Part shown: piece by piece, positions 1 to 4,887 of the stretch
How positions within the stretch are numbered: the stretch's first letter is position 1
Layout: each line of letters starts with the position of its first letter
From: CALELM01 sp045617105
GTDB taxonomy: Bacteria > Bacillota > Negativicutes > Selenomonadales > Selenomonadaceae
Reading direction: 5' to 3'
Assembly (NCBI GenBank): GCA_045617105.1
Contig: JAZLHW010000046.1
Coordinates: forward strand, 1-6,855
Length of the DNA: 6,855 nt
The notes under the pieces: generated by a model
Told to the model about the DNA's origin: nothing
The model's database searches: none
The model's input: the letters and a program-made list of their open reading frames with translations, nothing else
Position numbers and translations under genes: made by a program

Positions 1-163
1 AGATGATCCCCTTCGGCGACATTTCTCTGATCTTTTCCATGGAAAGCGTATGCGGATGTACCTCGCAGTACACATTGCACTCACGCACCCTGCGAGCGAT
101 CAACTGATTGTACTGACCGCCAAAATCCAATACCAAAATCATCTCATTTGCTGCACTCTTCAA
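1..163 (-). CDS. guaA: GMP synthase (glutamine-hydrolysing), N-terminal fragment
   Basis: GuaA converts XMP to GMP using glutamine and ATP in the cytoplasm, the last step of guanine nucleotide synthesis. Only the first 54 codons of about 510 are inside the window; the gene runs off the left edge. The reading contains ILVLDFGGQYNQLIARRVRE at residues 9-28, the hallmark first strand and helix of the class I glutamine amidotransferase domain of GuaA, followed by VYCEV at 31-35. The catalytic Cys-His-Glu triad, ATP pyrophosphatase domain and dimerisation domain lie outside. I choose the TTG at 163-161 as start: AGGAGGA lies 7 nt upstream, and the 12 residues before the LDFG strand match the usual N-terminal length. 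The ATG at 142-140 has no ribosome-binding site. It lies downstream of, and on the same strand as, the HAD phosphatase gene but has its own promoter. No purine riboswitch fits in the short leader. Confidence 0.93.
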   Translation of the reverse strand, partial: MKSAANEMILVLDFGGQYNQLIARRVRECNVYCEVHPHTLSMEKIREMSPKGII

Positions 164-170
164 AGCCTCG

Positions 171-177
171 TCCTCCT
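171..177 (-). promoter_or_regulatory. Ribosome-binding site of guaA
   Basis: On the minus strand this reads AGGAGGA, ending 7 nt before the TTG codon at 163-161. It fixes the non-ATG start of guaA. Confidence 0.8.
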
Positions 178-202
178 AATAGCAAGTTTTTTCTTGTCTT
201 TC

Positions 203-232
203 ATTATAGCATAATGCACCGAGCTGAGGAAA
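203..232 (-). promoter_or_regulatory. Sigma-A type promoter for guaA, extended -10
   Basis: Minus strand: perfect TATAAT at 208-203 preceded by TGC (211-209), giving an extended -10. An 18-nt spacer separates it from a weak -35 (TTTCCT, 232-227). The expected start of transcription is near 196, leaving a leader of only about 30 nt before the TTG. The -10 lies inside a short perfect dyad (CATTAT-N3-ATAATG, 202-216), which may be coincidental or a protein-binding site. Confidence 0.65.
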
Positions 233-289
233 CATGGATTCTTCCGTCGACCATCCGTTTAAAACTTCATAGAGAAAATTTTTCCAAAA

Positions 290-1105
290 TCAAAAGTAAC
301 GCTGCATCGCATCTATTACGCCAAAATGATCATTATCACTCACGACATCCTTGCAAATTTCCTTGACTTCCTCCATTGCATTGCCCATAGCGACCGGCAT
401 TCCTGCAAGGCTCAAGATCTCCATATCATTTCTCGCGTCTCCAACAGCCACGACCTCCTCCGTAGAGATTCCCAAATGCTCGCAAAGCACTTCCAGACCC
501 TTTGCTTTGGAAATTCCATTCGGTGATATTTCAAGGCTTGTTGTTTCTGCCAACACAGGCATAACAGGAAGATGGGCAAGATTTTCCATCATTCGTGCTC
601 TGGCCTCCGGTGAACGATGATAGGAATTTATCTTGATAGCTTCCTCTGGGTGTTCCGTCACATATCCCTTCAGATCATCCATCGTATCACAGGAACGCTC
701 ATACATGCCCCGATAGATTCCCATATGATAGGTTTCCATATCCTGAATATCCTGACTTCGGCAGATGGACTTGTCCGTGCTCAGGATATGCAGCATCGCA
801 TGTTCCTTCTCGCCTGCCTCCAAAATCTCCAAGGATTGCTCCAAAGTCAATGCCTGACGAAACACAGGCTTTTCCTGCTTGAAATCATAGACGATCCCCC
901 CGCTGACCAAGATTCCGTAGCTCAGACAAGAAATTTCCTTTTCATAATCCTTTAACTCAGCAAGCCCTCGCCCTGTTGCCAAAGCAACGTGAACGCCTTG
1001 ACTGACCAACGAACGAATCGACAATGCAACCTCCTCCGGAAAATTCTTTTGCGAATCAAGTATCGTTCCATCCATATCCAAAGCCAGCAGCTTATACTTT
1101 TTCAT
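290..1105 (-). CDS. Cof-type HAD-IIB family phosphatase
   Basis: Cytoplasmic Mg-dependent phosphatase of the haloacid dehalogenase superfamily, Cof/YidA type; such enzymes usually hydrolyse sugar phosphates, FMN or similar small phosphoesters, and the substrate cannot be read from sequence. Numbered from the chosen start, all four HAD motifs are intact: LDMDGT with nucleophile D10 and acid/base D12, the Thr of ATGRG at T44, the motif III Lys of NGISK at K200, and GDARND with D223 and D227. The stretch between motifs II and III (about 80-185) is the IIB cap. At 271 residues it has the usual family length. I prefer the ATG at 1105-1103, because AGGAGGA at 1118-1112 is 6 nt upstream of it; the ATG at 1111 directly abuts that site. 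It starts 15 nt after the phosphoethanolamine transferase stop, so it is probably the last gene of that operon. No clear terminator follows it. Confidence 0.9.
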   Translation of the reverse strand: MKKYKLLALDMDGTILDSQKNFPEEVALSIRSLVSQGVHVALATGRGLAELKDYEKEISCLSYGILVSGGIVYDFKQEKPVFRQALTLEQSLEILEAGEKEHAMLHILSTDKSICRSQDIQDMETYHMGIYRGMYERSCDTMDDLKGYVTEHPEEAIKINSYHRSPEARARMMENLAHLPVMPVLAETTSLEISPNGISKAKGLEVLCEHLGISTEEVVAVGDARNDMEILSLAGMPVAMGNAMEEVKEICKDVVSDNDHFGVIDAMQRYF

Positions 1106-1111
1106 TCCCAT

Positions 1112-1118
1112 TCCTCCT
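1112..1118 (-). promoter_or_regulatory. Ribosome-binding site choosing the HAD phosphatase start
   Basis: Minus strand AGGAGGA. It touches the ATG at 1111 but is 6 nt from the ATG at 1105, so it favours the second, two residues shorter, start. Confidence 0.7.
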
Positions 1119-1120
1119 GA

Positions 1121-2845
1121 TCAACGCATAGAAGCATCATAATCCCGCCCATTTATCATGCGTTTTCTTCCACTTTCAAAATCTGGATGAATCACGCTTT
1201 TTTGCGGCATAAATTCCTTCGTATGAATTTCCATGATATCCATCAACGTATGGATCATATCATCCGTCATATAGGGACGATGAACCGCAGAAAGAATCGC
1301 ATTCCATATTTCGGAATGTGTTTCCCTGAATTGTTCCGAGCCCCAAAAAATTAACGGAACCTCCACCGTATACTTCGTTGGATTTTCTTCCACATGTCCG
1401 GCTAAATCGCTTCCATCATCATAGACCGTTTCCCCATGATCCGAAAGATAGATTACCAGTGCATTTTCCCCGCGAAACTTGTCGATAATACTGCTCACAA
1501 TATAATCGCTGTAATAAATTGCATTGGCATACTGCGCAATCTCTGTCCTCTTGTCCTCCGAAAGCCCTGCCTGCACTCCGTGGACATCCTCCTTGGTAAA
1601 CTTCGTGAAAATATACGGATACCGGAAATGGTACAGCGCATGCTCTCCCATCAAATGAATCAAATAAAAAGTTTTCTCTCCTGCCATTTGCCTTGCCTCA
1701 TCAATCAATGGAAAAAGATCCTCATCCAGCTTCCCATTTAGCTTCTCATGCGACTCCTGCCGGATGGTATACATCTTCCTTGTGCAGCGATTGGCATAGA
1801 ACTGTCCCACATTTCCCCAAATGCCGGAGCTGTCCTGATTGGAGATCCAATAGGTACGGTATCCCGCCGCCTTCAAAACATCCATAAAGTTGTTTCGGCG
1901 ATACCACATCTCAGGATCCTCTGCGTCATGAAAAGTAAACAATTCCCGAAGCACTGCAGCCGTTGCGCTCTTGGGACTGACCGTATCCTGAAATACCGCA
2001 ATTTCACCCTTTTCCTGCAGCTCATCCAAATTAGGTGTATTTTCCAGATCATATCCATAAAGGTGCATGCGTCCACGATAAGCAGCTTCCCCCAAAATAA
2101 AAACAACGTGCGGAATATCACTCCTGTTTTCCGTAATCTCCACCGTGTTCTCCATATTCCTCTCCAGATTCTCATACGCCTCAATATCCTTCAAGGAAGC
2201 AGAAATAGCACGCCCCACCTGCACCGCCGGAATGTCCAGCATATCATTCAAAACAAAAGAATGATACTCTTTCCACAAAATCCATCCTGCCCCAACACCG
2301 GCAACGAAAAGAATGGGAAGCAAGCGATTCTGCCAGTGCCTGCAAAGGAAAGAAAACCGCGCAGCAAACAGGCGCTTCCTAACCAAAAGCAAGAACGCTG
2401 TCACCCCCATCGCCGACAACATCCACTTAATACCAACATATTTTGAGAAAAACTCTATAGCTTCCTGAGGATTCGTTTGAAGGATCGCGGTAACCATGCC
2501 GGTACCGAGCAAGGATTGGTACGTAAGAATCGAAAAAATCTCCATGCCTGCCAAAAGAAGACTCAACAAAAGGGAAAGCACCTTCAGTGCTTTCCCCAGC
2601 CTTGGGATCGGCAGCAATTCCAAAACGACCACATACGCACCAACCCCAACAAAAAGAAACACCGCATCAATGAGAACCACGGAAACATAGTCCAGTTGAT
2701 ACATATGATAAATTTCCCAAAAAATCGTAAAATAATTCAGTGCAAACAATGCCATGACCCAACCAAAATTCCGCTCCGCCGCCTTCTGCACAGCTCCCCA
2801 AAACCGAAGCAGCTTTTTCTTGACCTTCACGCAATGAGCCCCCAT
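1121..2845 (-). CDS. Phosphoethanolamine transferase (Ept/CptA-like, sulfatase fold)
   Basis: Inner-membrane enzyme that moves phosphoethanolamine from phosphatidylethanolamine onto an envelope glycan, usually lipid A or LOS core, at the periplasmic face. From the chosen start (574 residues) there are five hydrophobic segments near 29-50, 53-78, 89-109, 139-155 and 175-191, then an alkaline-phosphatase/sulfatase domain from about 245. Metal and catalytic positions visible: E253 in FILGE, probable nucleophile T295 in SPKSAT, H402 in MGEH, D469-H470 in SDHGE and H484 in AGH. YWISNQ (about 332-337) is typical of this family. The ATG at 2845 lies 1 nt after the NUDIX stop, with AAGG 9 nt upstream, suggesting translational coupling; an upstream ATG at 2881 would add 12 residues and overlap the NUDIX gene by 35 nt. 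The acceptor is unknown. LTA synthase is less likely, given the LGE, SNQ and MGEH motifs. Confidence 0.87.
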   Translation of the reverse strand: MGAHCVKVKKKLLRFWGAVQKAAERNFGWVMALFALNYFTIFWEIYHMYQLDYVSVVLIDAVFLFVGVGAYVVVLELLPIPRLGKALKVLSLLLSLLLAGMEIFSILTYQSLLGTGMVTAILQTNPQEAIEFFSKYVGIKWMLSAMGVTAFLLLVRKRLFAARFSFLCRHWQNRLLPILFVAGVGAGWILWKEYHSFVLNDMLDIPAVQVGRAISASLKDIEAYENLERNMENTVEITENRSDIPHVVFILGEAAYRGRMHLYGYDLENTPNLDELQEKGEIAVFQDTVSPKSATAAVLRELFTFHDAEDPEMWYRRNNFMDVLKAAGYRTYWISNQDSSGIWGNVGQFYANRCTRKMYTIRQESHEKLNGKLDEDLFPLIDEARQMAGEKTFYLIHLMGEHALYHFRYPYIFTKFTKEDVHGVQAGLSEDKRTEIAQYANAIYYSDYIVSSIIDKFRGENALVIYLSDHGETVYDDGSDLAGHVEENPTKYTVEVPLIFWGSEQFRETHSEIWNAILSAVHRPYMTDDMIHTLMDIMEIHTKEFMPQKSVIHPDFESGRKRMINGRDYDASMR

Positions 2846-2846
2846 T

Positions 2847-3338
2847 TCAATAAACCTTAGAATCCTGCAAAGGCACTCCATCTAAAATCTTTTCCACAAG
2901 AACATCGCCTTCATATCGCAGTTTCAGAGAAAAAAAGGATTCCCTTTCCTCCAACAAGCGAAAGAAGATCTTATCCCCCTCCCAAATAGGCAGACGATAA
3001 ACCTCCTCCTTGGGAATCCATTCGAGAACTCCCTCCCTGCAATCTGACAAATGCCCCTCAAAGGCATCTGCCGTGTAAAGGAACATATACTCCGTCTGCC
3101 ACGCATCTGAAAGAAAAGTCACGATCCCGCGCAAACGATAGGACAACAGCGTCAGCCCAGTTTCTTCCTTTGCCTCTCGCAAAAGACAATCCTCCGGTGA
3201 CTCATCCTTCTCAAAATGTCCGCCAATGCCGACCCACTTGTCCTTGTTAATATCATGCTTCTTTTTGATGCGATGCATCATCAAGTACTTTCCATCCTGC
3301 TCCACATAGCAGAGCGTTGTCAAGCTACTCCTTGACAT
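2847..3338 (-). CDS. NUDIX hydrolase, MutT-like (8-oxo-dGTP diphosphatase subfamily)
   Basis: Cytoplasmic Mg-dependent pyrophosphohydrolase. The Nudix box is exact: G40, E46, then REAKEETGL at 54-62, with E55, E58 and E59 as metal ligands. The lead-in LTTLCYVEQDGKYLMMHR (6-23) and the W-GIGGHFE segment resemble the Firmicutes group usually annotated as 8-oxo-dGTP diphosphatase; the actual substrate may be another nucleotide. At 163 residues it is complete. The ATG at 3338 overlaps the stop of the preceding gene by 14 nt and has a moderate ribosome-binding site (AGGTG, 7 nt upstream). A TTG at 3323, 4 nt after AAGGAG, is a credible alternative start that would remove five residues and the overlap. 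The 1-nt gap to the transferase gene and the overlap upstream place it in the middle of the operon. Confidence 0.9.
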   Translation of the reverse strand: MSRSSLTTLCYVEQDGKYLMMHRIKKKHDINKDKWVGIGGHFEKDESPEDCLLREAKEETGLTLLSYRLRGIVTFLSDAWQTEYMFLYTADAFEGHLSDCREGVLEWIPKEEVYRLPIWEGDKIFFRLLEERESFFSLKLRYEGDVLVEKILDGVPLQDSKVY

Positions 3339-3765
3339 AACGAGACACCTGCCAGTCCAACGACTTAGCGATCTCCATTTCCAGCTGTGTCACGGGACGC
3401 TTGCAAATACGGCGCACATCATCCCTGAACCTAGCGAATACCTGCGGCAGAACCTCCGAATCAAAACGGATCTCACCCTTCACATTTCCCTCGAAATGCT
3501 TCTGAAAGTCCTTCCAGCCTTCCTCCGTCATCGAAAAGACAACAGCATCAAGCTCCTCCTTTTTCATGCCGGTCTTCTCCAGCCCTTTCCAATAATCGTC
3601 CAGCTTTTGCCGATAGCGCACAAACTCTGCAAAATGATGCAGCCTGGATTCCTCCTCATCTGAAATATATCCCTCTTCCGTCGGATCATAAGCCGTTGAT
3701 TTCTTTGGATGCAGTGCCAAATACAAATGCATGCATCCATAACCGAAATCCGTTTCAAACGTCAT
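3325..3765 (-). CDS. Hypothetical protein, first gene of the operon
   Basis: I do not recognise a family. The 146-residue protein is soluble-looking, with no signal peptide or membrane segment, and is rich in charged residues and aromatics. It begins MTFETDFGYGCMHLYLALHP and continues with a long, probably helical, acidic and basic stretch. The start is set by the promoter: an in-frame ATG at 3798 lies only 1 nt below the -10 hexamer and would not be inside the transcript, whereas the ATG at 3765-3763 has GGAGG 10 nt upstream. The stop overlaps the start of the NUDIX gene by 14 nt, so the two are very likely co-translated. Coding status is supported by the promoter, the ribosome-binding site, the tight overlap and the lack of another gene on either strand here. 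Confidence 0.75.
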   Translation of the reverse strand: MTFETDFGYGCMHLYLALHPKKSTAYDPTEEGYISDEEESRLHHFAEFVRYRQKLDDYWKGLEKTGMKKEELDAVVFSMTEEGWKDFQKHFEGNVKGEIRFDSEVLPQVFARFRDDVRRICKRPVTQLEMEIAKSLDWQVSRYVKE

Positions 3766-3775
3766 ATCATTCACG

Positions 3776-3780
3776 CCTCC
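3776..3780 (-). promoter_or_regulatory. Ribosome-binding site of the first operon gene
   Basis: GGAGG on the minus strand, 10 nt before the ATG at 3765. A GTG in the same frame at 3774 is only 1 nt away and so is unlikely to be used. Confidence 0.6.
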
Positions 3781-3799
3781 ATAAATACATACTGCCATA

Positions 3800-3829
3800 A
3801 TTATACACCATGCGGGAAAAAAATGTCAT
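3800..3829 (-). promoter_or_regulatory. Sigma-A type promoter of the leftward operon
   Basis: Minus strand: -35 ATGACA (3829-3824, five of six matches to TTGACA), 18-nt spacer, perfect TATAAT at 3805-3800. Transcription should begin near 3793, giving a leader of about 28 nt. It probably drives the hypothetical, NUDIX, transferase and HAD genes, since no other promoter or terminator is obvious between them. Confidence 0.75.
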
Positions 3830-3853
3830 TTTTCTTTCCAGAGTTTACATTTT

Positions 3854-3958
3854 TGCTAAAACAATCTATCCATACATCACACTATAGTCCTATTTTAACA
3901 ATTTTTAAACAAAAAATCCAACTTTTGTTAGTATTTTGGAACAATGTGTGTTAAAATA
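3854..3958. promoter_or_regulatory. Repeated TGTTAAAATA-like boxes, possible DeoR operators
   Basis: A perfect 10-bp inverted repeat has arms TATTTTAACA (3891-3900) and TGTTAAAATA (3949-3958). Two further copies match 8 of 10: TGCTAAAACA (3854-3863) and, inverted, TTTTTAAACA (3902-3911), the latter 11 bp from the first arm, about one helical turn. A separate dyad TTGTT-N10-AACAA lies at 3925-3944. The 3949-3958 box overlaps the probable -10 of the repressor gene. Autoregulation by the adjacent DeoR protein is an inference; the region is AT-rich, so chance matches are possible. Confidence 0.35.
3949..3957 (+). promoter_or_regulatory. Probable extended -10 promoter of the deoR-family gene
   Basis: TGT-TAAAAT forms an extended -10 (TGnTAnAAT type). 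No good -35 is present at the right distance; TTAGTA at 3928-3933 with an 18-nt spacer is the best. The expected start is near 3964, leaving about 28 nt before the ATG at 3993. Confidence 0.45.
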
Positions 3959-3979
3959 ACCCTAGACGATTTATCTGAT

Positions 3980-3985
3980 GGAGGT
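3980..3985 (+). promoter_or_regulatory. Ribosome-binding site choosing the deoR-family start
   Basis: GGAGGT, 7 nt before the ATG at 3993. It overlaps the ATG at 3978, which therefore cannot be the start served by this site. Confidence 0.8.
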
Positions 3986-3992
3986 AGAAAAA

Positions 3993-4754
3993 ATGAAAGC
4001 ATCTGTTCGACGTGATATGATTTTGCAATACTTGGAAGAAAACCACCTTGGATACACAACGGATCTTTGCGCAAAGTTCGATGTCTCAGCAATGACGATT
4101 CATCGTGACTTTGAAGCGATGGCAAAGCAAGGACTTGTTACCCGTATCCGTGGCGGAGCCGCACTAAACCACGGGACTGCCGTACTCTACAGTCTTAACC
4201 TCCGCCAAACCAAGCATCCAGCAGAAAAGAAACGTATTGCGAGCTATTGTGCCAATCTTGTGCAGGAAGGCATGTCTGTCTTCATTGACTGCGGTTCGAC
4301 ACCAGAGCATATCGCAGAGCTTCTGCAAGCAAAACGCGGGCTGACCATCTTGACCAATTCCTTGGACACGGCTCAAATTTTAAGCCAGAATTCCGACAAC
4401 CGCTTGATCATGGTGCCGGGTGTCTTTGATCCAGCGCTGCGCGGTTTCTTCGGTCCTATGGCAACAAGCTTCATGGAAAGATTCCTTGTCGATATCCTTT
4501 TCCTTGGCGCAAACGGAATTGATGCAAAATTTGGAATGACGGCTCCCAACTTTACGGATGCCGAAATGAAAAGATTTCTCCTGTCACATGCCCAAAAGGT
4601 AGTAGTGGGTGCCGACCATACAAAACTAGGCACTAGCTTCTTTGAGCAAGTCACACCAATTTCCTCGATTGATCTCATCGTAACTGACAAGGATGCTTCC
4701 CCTGAGAAGGTAAAGGAAATGCAAGACGCTGGTACAGAAGTTCATCTTGTTTAA
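3993..4754 (+). CDS. DeoR/GlpR-family transcriptional regulator
   Basis: A DNA-binding repressor of sugar or phosphosugar metabolism genes; family members are usually released from DNA by a sugar phosphate. From the ATG at 3993 the protein is 253 residues, the normal family length. The N-terminal winged helix-turn-helix covers about 5-57, with recognition helix SAMTIHRDFEAM (32-43) and wing motif RIRGGA (51-56). The DeoRC sensor domain follows, with DCGST at 99-103, LTNSL at 120-124, GANGID at 172-177, DAEMK at 189-193 and GADHTKLG at 206-213, all expected at the phosphosugar pocket. The effector cannot be assigned. It stands alone, divergent from the operon on its left and convergent with rpoC on its right, and ends in its own terminator. 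No sugar kinase or transporter gene neighbours it in the window, so its targets probably lie elsewhere. Confidence 0.92.
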   Translation: MKASVRRDMILQYLEENHLGYTTDLCAKFDVSAMTIHRDFEAMAKQGLVTRIRGGAALNHGTAVLYSLNLRQTKHPAEKKRIASYCANLVQEGMSVFIDCGSTPEHIAELLQAKRGLTILTNSLDTAQILSQNSDNRLIMVPGVFDPALRGFFGPMATSFMERFLVDILFLGANGIDAKFGMTAPNFTDAEMKRFLLSHAQKVVVGADHTKLGTSFFEQVTPISSIDLIVTDKDASPEKVKEMQDAGTEVHLV

Positions 4755-4773
4755 CCTATATCGTATATAAAAG

Positions 4774-4803
4774 AGGCGTGCCGTGCAAAGGTACGCCTTT
4801 TTT
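4774..4803 (+). terminator. Intrinsic terminator of the deoR-family gene
   Basis: The stem AGGCGTGCC (4774-4782) pairs with GGTACGCCT (4790-4798) through nine pairs including one G-T wobble, with a 7-nt loop and a run of six T (4798-4803). It lies 20 nt after the stop codon. On the minus strand the hairpin is followed by CTTTT, so it may work weakly in that direction too. Confidence 0.85.
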
Positions 4804-4823
4804 ATTCCCTTGGAAAATGCAGC

Positions 4824-4862
4824 AAAGAAAAATGCTCCTGCCAATTTTTGGCAGGAGCATTT
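4824..4862 (-). terminator. rpoC: Intrinsic terminator of the rpoC transcript
   Basis: A perfect 13-bp stem pairs 4830-4842 with 4850-4862 around a 7-nt loop. The core is TGCTCCTGCC/GGCAGGAGCA. Read leftward, the stem leads into a T-rich tail ATTTTTCTTT (about 4833-4824). It starts 25 nt after the rpoC stop codon and ends the leftward transcription unit. Confidence 0.9.
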
Positions 4863-4887
4863 CATCACTCAAAAATTCAAGACAATC

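Noticed and set aside
164..289. Intrinsic terminator or riboswitch between the HAD gene and guaA
   Set aside because: Only short A/T dyads such as GAAAAATTTTC are present, with no GC-rich stem and T-run. The leader after the guaA promoter is too short for an aptamer.
148..366. Small plus-strand open frame across the guaA leader
   Set aside because: No ribosome-binding site; it overlaps guaA codons, its promoter and the end of the HAD gene, and the peptide is featureless.
1748..2446. A 232-codon open frame on the plus strand opposite the phosphoethanolamine transferase
   Set aside because: The product is rich in His, Arg, Pro and Ile without any motif, there is no ribosome-binding site, and the minus-strand gene has intact catalytic residues throughout.
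4755..4887. Small RNA between the two convergent genes
   Set aside because: The two hairpins are fully explained as terminators, one for each flanking gene, and no promoter is visible in the 133-bp gap.
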